Positions 43,946 to 52,415 of a stretch of 64,000 bases of DNA are shown one piece after another (within the stretch, counting starts at the first letter, position 1; every line of letters begins with the position of its first letter). Under the pieces are notes generated by a model. The model ran no database searches and was not told the origin of the DNA. It saw only the letters and a list, made by a program, of their open reading frames with translations. The stretch spans positions 868,001 to 932,000 of the forward strand of contig NZ_FNVB01000002.1 in NCBI RefSeq assembly GCF_900108315.1, written 5' to 3'. Source of the stretch: Saccharopolyspora kobensis (lineage in GTDB: Bacteria > Actinomycetota > Actinomycetes > Mycobacteriales > Pseudonocardiaceae). The position numbers and the translations under genes are program-made.

Positions 43946-44374
43946 TCAGCTGCCTTCCCCCTCGCGTTCCACACGCCCGTCCGGTGCCGCAGAACTCCGG
44001 GCGATGCTTCGGACGAGGTCGACCGCGGTGAGCACCCCGCAAACGCAGCCGCTCCGCATGACCAGAACCGCGTCGGTCCGCGCGTCGATCATGCGCCGTG
44101 CGGCCACGTCGATGCCGTCAGAGGCCTCCACCACGGGCCCCGGCACCGCGCACAACGAACCGACGGTCACCTCCGTCTTCGGGTACCAAGCGGCAATGCC
44201 CTGCAAGAGATCCGACGCGCTGACCAGCCCCACCGACCCGTCATCGGCCACGACAGCGAGATGATGGACGTCCCGCGCGTACATCTCGTACAACGCCCCC
44301 ATCGCATCCAGCTCGGGCCGGACGGCGACGACAGGCGTGCTCGCCAAGTCCAGCGAACTCGTCCGATCGGTCAT
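43946..44374 (-). CDS. CBS-domain protein
   Basis: 142 residues from MTDRTSSLDLASTPVVAVRPEL with GAGGTGGG upstream. Two CBS motifs (LYEMYARDVHHLAVVADDGSVGLVSASDLL and the ARTDAVLVMRSGCVCGVLTAVDLV half). Third CBS protein of the island; probably binds adenine nucleotides. A poor half-match to the island motif (GGGACGGTGG) lies about 30 bases upstream. It follows PPK2 on the same strand. Confidence 0.85.
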   Translation of the reverse strand: MTDRTSSLDLASTPVVAVRPELDAMGALYEMYARDVHHLAVVADDGSVGLVSASDLLQGIAAWYPKTEVTVGSLCAVPGPVVEASDGIDVAARRMIDARTDAVLVMRSGCVCGVLTAVDLVRSIARSSAAPDGRVEREGEGS

Positions 44375-44456
44375 GTCCCACCTCGAAGACCACGTCCCGG
44401 AACCCACCGTCCCGCGCCCGCCCGAGCACGACCAGAGGAGTTGGTCACGAATGCGG

Positions 44457-45275
44457 TCAGAGCGAGGCGGCGTGGTCGGGGACGTAGCAGAACGCGTCCC
44501 GCGGCGGCCTGCGATAGCCCGCAGGAGGCGGCCGGGGTGGCAGGTCGAGGGCCGGAAGCGGCACCTCCTGGTAGGGCACGCTCGACACCAAGTGCGCGAT
44601 CATGTTGATCCTGGCACGCCGCTTGTCCTCGCTCTCCACCAGATACCACGGGGCCTCGGCTGTGTCAGTGGCCGCGAGCATGAGGTCCCTGGCCCTCGAG
44701 TACTCCTCCCACCGCGCGATCGACTCCAGATCCACCCTGGAGAGCTTCCACCGCCGCATCGGATCCACCGCCCGCTTGCGCAGGCGACGCTCCTGCTCGG
44801 CCTGGCTGATCGAGAACCAGTACTTGCGCAGCAGCAGCCCGTCCTCGACGAGCATCCGCTCGAAGAGCGGGCACTGCCGGAGGAACCGCTGGTGCTCCTC
44901 GTCGGTGCAGAAGCCCATCACGTGCTCGACTCCCGCGCGGTTGTACCAGCTGCGGTCGAACAGGACGATCTCACCAGCGGCCGGCAGTTCGGCGACGTAG
45001 CGCTGGAAGTACCACTGCGTCCGCTCCCGCTCCGTCGGCGCCGGCAGCGCCGCGATTCGCGCCACACGCGGGTTGAGGTACTCCGCGACGCGCTTGATCG
45101 TACTGCCCTTCCCCGCCGCATCCCGGCCTTCGAAGAGCACGACCAGGCGCACACCTTCCGCCCGGACCCACTCCTGCACCTTCACCAATTCCGCCTGCAA
45201 CCGGAACAGTTCGCGCTCGTAGCCAGCCCGGAGCAGTCGCTTCGGCCCGCGCGCACTCGATTGCCCGCCCGCCAT
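44457..45275 (-). CDS. ppk2: polyphosphate kinase 2 family protein
   Basis: 272 residues from MAGGQSSARGPKRLLRAGYE. PPK2 transfers phosphate between polyphosphate and nucleotides. Walker A FEGRDAAGKGSTIKRV, then FDRSWYNRAGVEHVMGF (Walker B/lid) and KYWFSISQAEQERRLRKR are diagnostic. One PPK2 domain; class I-type (NDP-phosphorylating) is the likely type but not proven. An energy-reserve enzyme fitting the stress theme. The stop lies 82 bases before the CBS gene start. Confidence 0.92.
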   Translation of the reverse strand: MAGGQSSARGPKRLLRAGYERELFRLQAELVKVQEWVRAEGVRLVVLFEGRDAAGKGSTIKRVAEYLNPRVARIAALPAPTERERTQWYFQRYVAELPAAGEIVLFDRSWYNRAGVEHVMGFCTDEEHQRFLRQCPLFERMLVEDGLLLRKYWFSISQAEQERRLRKRAVDPMRRWKLSRVDLESIARWEEYSRARDLMLAATDTAEAPWYLVESEDKRRARINMIAHLVSSVPYQEVPLPALDLPPRPPPAGYRRPPRDAFCYVPDHAASL

Positions 45276-45286
45276 GCGCACCGCTC

Positions 45287-45360
45287 TCAGGCTGCCGGAG
45301 TCCAGGCGATGAGCACCGGGCACAGCGCCACGTGCGCCAAGGCTCGGCCGGCCACGCCTC
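45287..45360 (-). pseudogene. universal stress protein C-terminal fragment
   Basis: The frame ends GRALAHVALCPVLIAWTPAA and stop, matching the end of the tandem USP at 11329 (SRALLYMAPCPVLIARSPRA), with strong DNA similarity over about 70 bases including the stop. Nothing upstream resembles a USP, so only the tail remains. Confidence 0.7.
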
Positions 45361-45580
45361 GCGACTGCCCGGTCGCACTCGATGTCTGCGCCGCACCAAC
45401 GGCTCCGCCCGCTGCCGGTACGCCTGATTCACCGCCAACGCGACGATCGCGAAGCGCCACGCTCAGCATCGTCAGCAGAAAACCCGAAGCCACCAAGCGC
45501 CTCTCCAGCAGAGAAGCGTCCGGGCAACAGCACCTTCCAGCCGCCATGCCCCCACTCTTCTCCTCCTACCTCACCAGCAC

Positions 45581-45595
45581 AGAGGCGATAGTCAC
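45581..45595. promoter_or_regulatory. palindromic motif upstream of USP remnant and PPK2
   Basis: AGAGGCGATAGTCAC, like 30796-30810 with one change; about 300 bases before the PPK2 start. It may have belonged to the lost USP gene. Confidence 0.45.
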
Positions 45596-45751
45596 CCGGC
45601 GCGCCCAAACGCCTGCGAGACACTCCCACCGCCTGCTCGAACGCCTTGCGCGGTCAGGCCCGTTCTGATGTCTTCGCTCTTCCGCTGAATAGGGGCATTG
45701 GCCGAATGGCCGTACCGCGTTGCGACCCTCCGCAGGAGCAACGGTGTCGAG

Positions 45752-45991
45752 TCATGCCGTCCAGCGGACGCTCGCCTGTGGGCCGGAATCTGAATGATGG
45801 AGGGCGTGCTGCCCCGTTTCGATGGCTGCGGCGGCAAGCCCTCGCCACCTAGCTCTTGCCTTGTCTCCGGCGAAAGAGCTCTGCCCGATGTCCTCCAGCG
45901 CGGCTTGTTCGACTGCGGTTACGTCGGTGACCTCGAAGATCGCTTCGGCCGTGACCTTCACCCGCCGTACCGGCTTCTCATCCCCAGACAT
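45752..45991 (-). CDS. small conserved-looking hypothetical protein
   Basis: 79 residues from MSGDEKPVRRVKVTAEAIFEV. The N-terminal half (VKVTAEAIFEVTDVTAVEQAA, ALEDIG) looks like a structured beta-alpha unit and composition is normal for a real protein, but the ribosome site is weak (AGGG at long spacing). It lies between the last stress gene remnant and the right recombinase. No function assigned. Confidence 0.45.
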   Translation of the reverse strand: MSGDEKPVRRVKVTAEAIFEVTDVTAVEQAALEDIGQSSFAGDKARARWRGLAAAAIETGQHALHHSDSGPQASVRWTA

Positions 45992-46190
45992 GCGGCCGAG
46001 ACCCTAGCCACGTCCACCTGAGCGGAGAGCACCCGTTGGCGTTCGCACGATCAGCGCCGGGGCCTACGCCGGTGTTGCGGGGTGATCAGTATCGCTGGTG
46101 GGGGTGCGGTGAAGTTGGCCCGGCCTGGTTGAGTGTCGGTCATGGGGCTGCAGCGTGGTGGTTCCCGGCCTCGATGCGGAGAGGGCCGGG

Positions 46191-47380
46191 ATGAGTGAGT
46201 TGAGCAGTGCGGGTTTTGCCGAAGCGGTAGCGGCACGTCGGCGGGGTTCACCGCGAGCCGTTCCAGGACCGGTTGGTGGTGTGCGGTTCGCGTTCTACGG
46301 GCGGATGTCCACCCGCGGATTCCAGGACCCGCAGACCTCGCGCGCGTGGCAGCGGGCAGTGTCGGAGGAGCTGGTCGAGGGCGTCGGTGAGATCGTGGTC
46401 GACCCAAACCCGGCTGGAGGGACGGTTCCTCGGTGGTCGCCCACCGTACGGATACCGCCTCGCCGACGCCGGCCCGCACCCCAACACCACCCACGCACAG
46501 TGGGGCCGGCGCGTGCACGTGCTGGAGCCCGATCCCGCCACCGCGCCGTGGGTGCGATGGATGTTCACCGAACGCGCACGCGGCCGGTCGGTAGCGTCGC
46601 TGGCACGGGAGCTCAACTACCGGGGCGTGCCCTGCCCCGCCGAGGCGGACCAGGCCCGTAGTCCACACCGGTCAGCTGGGAGGTGGATCGCTCGCACCAT
46701 CGCACTGAATCCTGGAGAAGCCGCGCTACACCGGCCGGCAAGTCTGGAACCGGCACACCACCAAAGGCCACGGCACCGGGGGACGCGCTGGCGGCCGCGG
46801 CTCAGGACGAGTGCTCCGAAGCTCTGTGCGAGACTGGGAAGTCTCCGAACGCCTGTCCCATGCAGCGTTGGTCGACGAGGCCACATTCATTTCCGTTCAA
46901 GGGACACGAGCTGCGCGGCCAACTGCGGACGGCCAGGCGCGGGAGTACGTGTTGGCCGGGACGGTGGTGTGCGGTGAGTGCGGCCGTCGGATGGACGCGC
47001 ACTGGGTCCACGGCCGCGCCGGTCATCGCTGCCGCCATGGCTATAGAACTGGCACACCGCGACCGAGTCAGGCGCCCCGTACCGTCTACGCCCGCGAGGA
47101 CCACCTGCTCGACGCCTTACCCGGACTACTCAGCCAGCAAGGCTGGAAACCACCCGAGGACGATGAGGCGTACGAGGTTAATGAACAGCTCCATCGAGCA
47201 GGACTGGAGATCGTGTGCAGCCACGCAAGCTGGGAACTCAGGCCGACCCCACGCCTTGCTACTCAGGAGCCGATAGCCCTATCCGGCCAAACATCGCTAC
47301 CGCTCGAGATGAACTCCACTGCCGACCATCATGAAGGCAGATCCACAGTCATCAGCAAGGAGCGCCAGTCGCAGATTTGA
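46191..47380 (+). pseudogene. large serine recombinase, internal deletion and frameshifts
   Basis: It starts MSELSSAGFAEAVAARRRG and reads FAFYGRMSTRGFQDPQTSRAW (resolvase N-terminus with catalytic Ser), then jumps to GRFLGGRPPYGYRLADAGPH. About 100 residues including the YERAFYG segment are missing. It continues through the recombinase domain (WVRWMFTERARGRSVASLARELN), shifts frame near 46720, and resumes in the zinc-ribbon region (VVCGECGRRMDAHWVHGR) to the C-terminus. The stop abuts the att-like site at 47382. Confidence 0.88.
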
Positions 47381-48300
47381 TGAAACCCCGTGGGGTAAAA
47401 GAGTGTCCGAGAGGGGAGACTTGAACCCTCAAAGTGGTGCGAATTCCCGTGTTTGGGGAAATCACCCCGGAATCATAGCACACTCCCCTCTCCCCCACTC
47501 TCAGTCTGCGGCACCAGGCCAACGACACCGGCCGGCGAGGTTGGCCGGCGTGTCGGACGGTGCCTCGACACCGCCGCGGTACTGCCTCGGGATGCGGCTG
47601 TTCGGGTGGTCCTGGGCGAGCCCGGCGTCATCAGGGTGGCACCCCGGCGTTCCAGAACCACTCGATCAGCGGGCTGGAATGCGAGGTGCACGATGGCAAC
47701 CGGGACAGCAAGACGAAACAACGCCGCGCCGGCCGAGCGACGCCGCCCCAGACGACGGACTCGGGTGAACACTGACCGCGGGTCGCTGGTGCGGTTCACT
47801 TTCTACGGCCGGATGTCGACTACCGAGTACCAGGACCGCGTGACCTCACGGGGCTGGCAGCTCGACGTCGCCGAAGAAACCATCGCCGAGCACGGGACGA
47901 TCGTGGCCGAGTACTTCGACCAAGGCTGCTCACGCCGGTGGTCCTGGACCAAACGCCCCCGCGCCGCGGCCCTGCTGGCCGCCGCACAACGACCGGATCG
48001 TGGCTTCGACGCCGTGGTCATCGGCGAATACGAACGCGCCTTCTACGGCGACCAATTCCAGACAGTACTGGCCGCCCTGGCCGACGTGGGCGTGCAAGTG
48101 TGGTTACCGGAAGCTGGCGGACCGGTGGATCTCGAGAACCCGGCGCATCAGGCGTTGATGCTGCTGCTGGGCTCGCAGTCCCGACAAGAAGTGCTGCGAG
48201 CACGCCACCGGGTGCTGGCGGCGATGCGCACACAGGTCCGCACCCAGGGCCGGTTCCTCGGCGGCCGACCACCCTACGGCTACCGGCTGGTCGATGCCGG
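47003..48300 (+). repeat. right long direct repeat flanking the dormancy block
   Basis: Same order and strand as 6382-7577: recombinase 3' end, att-like site, conserved leader (with GTGTTTGGGGAAATC), recombinase 5' half. Confidence 0.8.
47382..47411. other. att-like site, tRNA-Leu 3' end copy 2
   Basis: Identical over 30 bases to 54650-54679 (GAAACCCCGTGGGG then TAAAAGAGTGTCCGAG), followed by GAGACTTGAACCCTC, a degenerate tRNA T-arm. Marks the junction of the 40.6-kb unit and the 7.3-kb unit. Confidence 0.8.
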
Positions 48301-49102
48301 ACCACACCCCAACCCTGTGCACGCCCGCTGGGGCCGCCGGCTCCACCGACTGGAACCCGACCCCGGCCACAGCCGGGTGGGTGGGGTGGATCTTCCAGCA
48401 GCGCGCCACCGGACGCAGCATCGCCGGCATCGCACGCGACGAACTCAACCAGCGCGCAGCGCGGAATACCGTGCCCGTCCGGTGCCGACCCCGGACGCAA
48501 CCCGCACCGCACGGGGCAGGAATGGATCACGCGCACAGTCGGAGAAATCCTGGAAAACCCACGCTACACCGGGCGGGCAGGTCTGGAACCGGCACACCAC
48601 CTCCCGCAGCCACCGCACCGCCCGCCGCGCCGGCGGCACCGGAGGCCAAGTCAACGAACGGGACTGGGCGGTATCGAAAGCACCCGCACATCCCGCACTG
48701 GTCGACGAGGCGACGTTCCAGGCTGTGCAGGGGATGCGCGCCGCCCGAAAGAGCCAGGACGGAGACACCCGCACCTACCTGCTGGCGGGACTGATCATGT
48801 GCGGAGTGTGCGACCGACGGTTCGACTCACACTGGGTACACAACCGCCCCGGCTACCGATGCCGCCACGGCCACACCAGCGCACGCACCCACACGCCGAT
48901 CCCGAAGAGCACCTACGTCAGAGAAGACCACCTACTCGACGGACTCCGAGTCCAGCTGAACGAAGCTACCGGCGACAACACGTCCTTGGCCAACTACCTC
49001 CGCACGAATAGCCTCGTGATCGTCTACCGCGACCCGGACTGGACCATCGAAAAAGCTCAGGGCCGACCAGTCGCAGGACACTCACCGTCACGTGCGTGCT
49101 GA
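47693..49102 (+). pseudogene. large serine recombinase, nearly full length with frameshifts
   Basis: ATG behind GAGGTG. N-terminal catalytic domain intact in one frame: FTFYGRMSTTEYQDRVTSRG, GEYERAFYGDQFQTVLAAL, then RFLGGRPPYGYRLVDAGPH. The frame changes near 48360 (WVGWIFQQRATGRSIAGIAR in the next frame), again near 48450-48520 (EWITRTVGEILENPRYTGR), and returns near 48590 for ALVDEATFQAVQGMRAARKS, CGVCDRRFDSHWVHNR and the C-terminus. At least three frame changes make it non-functional unless sequence errors are involved. Confidence 0.85.
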
Positions 49103-49833
49103 CAAGCACCTCGCAGGGATCACGGGCACGGCCACTGGCCCCAGAAGGACCAGGTCCAGGTTGAGTCGGTCGTCGTCCTCGCTCGGCCTGTGGTTGCTCT
49201 TTGCTCGGTTCGCTGGCGGGTGCCTGCTGGGCGCGAGCGTCCACAGCCGCGGGCTGGCCGGTGGGACGTGGCTGCGGTGGCGATGGTCTCGGCATCTGGT
49301 CGGCAACACCGGTGATGACGCTGATGGCCTTCAAGCAAGGTCGCTAGCTCTTTGTGGTGGCCTGAGTTGTCTGCAGCCCTAGGCGGCATGTGCCCCCCTC
49401 TCCCGCTAATGGCCTATTCGCAGGCCTACGTGGATCCATTCAAGACAGTTGCGGTCAGTTCACAGCCGTTCAGCGCACAGCTCCGCTCCCCATTTGCTCC
49501 CCACGGTGCTCCCCGCACCCCACGGGATTCATTCGCCGAGCATGGAACATCTTCACGGGCTACTCCATCCCACGGCCGATTGCAGACTTCTCAACTGCTG
49601 CTGCGCCGCCAAGCCAATCTTCTCCGGACTGACCCCTCTGACTGTCATCGACTTTGCCGCCTCCGCGAAGTCATAGTCCGGTAACGGCACGAGCAACGTC
49701 CAGGAGCCCCGCCACAGCCGGGCGATGCCGTTACCTGACCACTCGCTCGCGGACCCCACCGAACCTGGCAGCACGGTGGTAAACCACGCTCAATGCCCGA
49801 AAGGCAACTAACCAGCGCCGAGCCAAGCAAGCC
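49103..49833. other. non-coding stretch after recombinase
   Basis: No supported gene; overlapping Pro/Arg-rich frames on both strands look like composition artefacts. It contains the dispersed repeat copy at 49417-49550. Confidence 0.5.
49417..49550 (+). repeat. dispersed repeat, copy 2 (partner at 5944-6080)
   Basis: TTCGCAGG, CATTCAAGACAGTT, TTCACAGCCGTTCAGCGCAC and GCTCCCCACGGTGCTCCCC occur in the same order as in copy 1. Confidence 0.65.
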
Positions 49834-50268
49834 CTACGAGGCCAGAAATGAACGGATTTCACTAACCGTTGTGTACCATTCTGAGATCCTCTGGCCGCCC
49901 CTTGTCGATGAACGATACGAAGATACATACCGATCAGGATGAACCAAAATTGACCGCTTTCTAGGAAAGCGTCCAATCAACACCATCTTATCGTGCACCC
50001 GGACCTGCTCACCGAATCTGTACAGTTCAAATCCTCGGAGAAAATTTGCCCGCTCTGGCGGAATGGCTACGGTGAGCAGCAAAGCACGGCTGCCGCCCTC
50101 AAGCAAGAGCTGCAGCTGTCGCCGCCAGCTCGACTCATATTCGGATCTCGACCAGTACTGAACCAGCGATTCGAACCTTTCATCCAAATTACCAGCCACT
50201 ATTCTGCCAATCGGCAGGTCGGGATCGCCATCCGAACACTCCCCATCCATAAAACCTACGTAGAACAC
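49834..50268 (-). CDS. CdiI-like immunity-family protein
   Basis: 144 residues from MFYVGFMDGECSDGDPDLPIG. Features resemble actinobacterial proteins annotated as contact-dependent-inhibition immunity proteins: W/Y-rich centre (FESLVQYWSRSEYESSWRRQ), LLLTVAIPPERANFLRGFELY, a VHDKMVLIG strand, and the ending ISEWYTTVSEIRSFL. The assignment is by eye and of moderate strength. It follows the next gene upstream by 4 bases, so they are probably one operon. No toxin gene is adjacent. Confidence 0.6.
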   Translation of the reverse strand: MFYVGFMDGECSDGDPDLPIGRIVAGNLDERFESLVQYWSRSEYESSWRRQLQLLLEGGSRALLLTVAIPPERANFLRGFELYRFGEQVRVHDKMVLIGRFPRKRSILVHPDRYVSSYRSSTRGGQRISEWYTTVSEIRSFLAS

Positions 50269-50272
50269 TGTT

Positions 50273-51151
50273 TCAGTCCGACTCCCCCAGGCTCTCCCAC
50301 TGCGCCCTGTTCACCCCATCCGAGTCCGGCACTACCGCACACCAATCACCCATCACCCTGTCCGCCAGCATGAATGAGAAACCACCACCCGTGACCTCAG
50401 AGAGCGTATCGGCGCCACCGGGGTAAGACCGATAGAACAACTCGCCGGGCAGCACCGGCGCCACGAAGGCCGTGAAGTCCTCCTCCAATAACTCAGGCCT
50501 GGGTTGCAACACCGGATCGCTAGCCACGCAAACCAGTGAACGTGGTCGCATGAGCCGGGCCAGCTCGGCAACGTTCTCCCGAGTCACGCGGAACCAACGG
50601 CGCCCGTAGGCACCGTACGCCCAGCGCTCGCACAACAAGGTGAAGCGCTCGGAGGCCTTCGCCACCATCTCCCAGAAACTCTCGTCAGCTACAGCACCAA
50701 CGGGCTTCGAGATCGCTACGGGCTCAGGAGCTCCGTCGCGCCACTGGAGAATCGCATCCTGACAAGGGAGTCCTGCCAGATCAGCGGCTACCGCTCGCGT
50801 CGTGTAGAGGTGTACAGCCCCGCCCCATCCCGACTCGATCTGAAGTCGCCCCGGAATGAAGAGCTGACAATACGGCCCACGCCCGGCCGCCATGTCCTCG
50901 ACAAGATCAATCGCCTGCGGGAACTGGACCCCCACGCCGTTGCGAAGGCCGAGATGCCTGTCGGGAAGGGGTTCATTCACCAGCAGCTCACCGACCTCCA
51001 GGAAGTCAATACCACTCTTCGCAATCACCGCACCGAGCACCTGGCGCAGTACCGCCGCATACGAACTCCAGGCACCCGCGTCCGCCAACTCCTCTCGCAC
51101 TCGCTCACTGCGAGGACTGATGACCAACTCCTTGCTCACTTCGCCAACCAT
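50273..51151 (-). CDS. hypothetical protein
   Basis: 292 residues from MVGEVSKELVISPRSERVREEL; no signal peptide or membrane segment. Not recognised. Composition is normal (mixed alpha/beta, blocks such as GPYCQLFIPGRLQIESGWGG and RPRSLVCVASDPVLQPRPELLEEDF). It sits between two immunity-type genes in a lower-GC stretch on the same strand, so a role in a toxin/immunity or defence cassette is possible but unproven. Confidence 0.65.
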   Translation of the reverse strand: MVGEVSKELVISPRSERVREELADAGAWSSYAAVLRQVLGAVIAKSGIDFLEVGELLVNEPLPDRHLGLRNGVGVQFPQAIDLVEDMAAGRGPYCQLFIPGRLQIESGWGGAVHLYTTRAVAADLAGLPCQDAILQWRDGAPEPVAISKPVGAVADESFWEMVAKASERFTLLCERWAYGAYGRRWFRVTRENVAELARLMRPRSLVCVASDPVLQPRPELLEEDFTAFVAPVLPGELFYRSYPGGADTLSEVTGGGFSFMLADRVMGDWCAVVPDSDGVNRAQWESLGESD

Positions 51152-51212
51152 TTCAGCCCCCGCAGCTCTCCATTAGCTAGCTGTCCGACCCACTACAAGG
51201 ACGGATGAACTC

Positions 51213-51686
51213 TCAACTTCGACCAGAAACCGCGATGGACCACAGATCGCCAGGAGCGAGCAGGTCCCCCTCACCTGCGGACATATCTACAACAATAAGA
51301 ATTACATGCGTGTTCACAACACGGTAGCTCCGGTACCCGAATTGCCTGCCACGCTCCTCCAGCGAATAATCACCGCCCGCTTCTATTTCAGCCCGCAAAG
51401 CACTAAAAGAAATTGCATCCGATTGCACGCTGAACGCAGCCTTCAGAGCGTCAGGAATAACAACCCCATGCACGAGCCTATGCGCCTGAACAGTCACCCC
51501 TTCACAGCATCCAGCATAGAGAGCAAACTCAACAATACCGTAGTCGAGACGAAGAGACTTTCCATTACGATCTACGACACACTCATTACCTAGCGCCTCA
51601 TAGATATCCTCGGTCGACGACCCAACACCCACACCCGCGACGGTGCCCGTCACCGCTACGTTCGACAGGAAACCGATGACCGTCAT
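51213..51686 (-). CDS. hypothetical protein, immunity-like size and context
   Basis: 157 residues from MTVIGFLSNVAVTGTVAGVGVGSS. The text STEDIYEALGNECVVDRNGKSLRLDYGIVEFALY recalls small SUKH/immunity-type proteins of toxin cassettes, where similar starts occur, but no family is certain. The start overlaps the stop of a short upstream frame ending SFLIKALGNIE (51683-51772; ATGA overlap), possibly the tail of a lost gene. Confidence 0.55.
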   Translation of the reverse strand: MTVIGFLSNVAVTGTVAGVGVGSSTEDIYEALGNECVVDRNGKSLRLDYGIVEFALYAGCCEGVTVQAHRLVHGVVIPDALKAAFSVQSDAISFSALRAEIEAGGDYSLEERGRQFGYRSYRVVNTHVILIVVDMSAGEGDLLAPGDLWSIAVSGRS

Positions 51687-51837
51687 TCTATATTCCCCAA
51701 CGCCTTAATAAGGAAACTCATCTCCGAAGCCCGATTGCGGGCATTACCCCAATTGTGATCATTCATCTCCACCATAGCGGACCGCACCTTTGCTATTAGA
51801 TCGCGCAATATGCGACCACATTGCGACCACAATGACC

Positions 51838-51882
51838 CCAAAAACGAAACCAGCGGGTTCACCTTTCGGCAAACCCGCTGGT
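51838..51882 (-). terminator. terminator of the tRNA-Pro fragment
   Basis: 11-bp stem ACCAGCGGGTT / AACCCGCTGGT (51849-51882) followed on the minus strand by TTCGTTTTTGGG, a Rho-independent terminator form. Confidence 0.75.
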
Positions 51883-51889
51883 CACAACC

Positions 51890-51932
51890 GTCGGGATGAC
51901 AGGATTTGAACCTGCGACCCCTTGACCCCCAG
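51890..51932 (-). other. 3' fragment of tRNA-Pro, att-like
   Basis: On the minus strand: CTGGGGGTCAAGGGG (anticodon loop and stem), TCGCAGGTTCAAATCCTG (T-arm) and TCATCCCGAC (acceptor 3' side), as in tRNA-Pro(GGG). The 5' half is absent and unrelated sequence precedes it. Fragments beginning in the anticodon loop are typical att sites of actinomycete integrative elements. The native terminator follows. Confidence 0.75.
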
Positions 51933-52080
51933 CTAAAGCGAGGGACAGCGGCATGCTCAAGCTCATTCTTCGAGGTCGCTGCACAGTCTACCCGGCGAAG
52001 TAAAGGAGTCCACGACACTCGCCCCCAACCGCTTTGCCGCCCGCACAGCACAAGGAGGCGCGCCGGGCCGCTGTCGTACC

Positions 52081-52230
52081 TCAACCCCACACACGCAGGA
52101 TGGTTCCTCCGTCCAGACGAGGACGAAGGGATGCGCGAGCTCGGCCCCGCACACGCTGGGGATGATTCCGCGCCGAGACCTACTTCCGAGGTGTCCAGGC
52201 CTCGGTCCCGCGCACACGGGGAGTCGATCC
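52081..52230 (+). CRISPR. decayed type I-E CRISPR array (three repeats)
   Basis: Three diverged copies of the 29-base repeat at 52081-52107, 52141-52169 and 52202-52230 (each with a CCCCGCACACG-like core and ATTCC/ATCC end). Start-to-start distances are 60 and 61, i.e. about 32-base spacers. All repeats carry several substitutions and the first lacks two bases, so the array is relict. Same orientation as the orphan repeat at 6336. No cas genes seen. Confidence 0.7.
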
Positions 52231-52415
52231 GGATCCGCGACCGCCCGCTGCGGATGGACGTGAACGACACCCGCCTCTCCGCGACCGAACTAGTCGGGAG
52301 GTTCCACGACAGCCATACCGATGTGGAGGCCGAGATCATCACGTCGAACGGGCTCCGAAGCGGGCGGACCGCGCTGAACAGGTGAAGGCGCGGCATGGGG
52401 GGTCATACTATTCGA
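52231..52415. other. short non-coding stretch
   Basis: No supported gene or further repeat between the CRISPR remnant and the DUF6188 stop. Confidence 0.5.

Larger units (their letters stand above)
6791..47411. mobile_element. candidate integrated dormancy/stress island between two tRNA-Leu att copies
   Basis: About 40.6 kb bounded by direct copies of the tRNA-Leu 3' end, each with a recombinase 3' remnant on its left and a recombinase 5' region on its right. The cargo is almost entirely USP, CBS, ATPase, formate dehydrogenase, NAD-salvage, trehalose and polyphosphate genes. All recombinases are broken, so it is probably immobile now. An alternative is that the flanks are tandem leftovers of small elements that happen to bracket an ancient chromosomal block. 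Confidence 0.6.

Noticed and set aside
6791..47411. DosR/DevR response regulator or DosS/DosT sensor kinase inside the island
   Set aside because: Looked for LuxR-type helix-turn-helix, receiver and GAF/histidine kinase domains; none is present. The only regulator is a TetR protein tied to the esterase.
49092..49389. Pro/Arg-rich small frames after the recombinase
   Set aside because: Three overlapping frames on both strands of similar composition; none has a ribosome site or domain.
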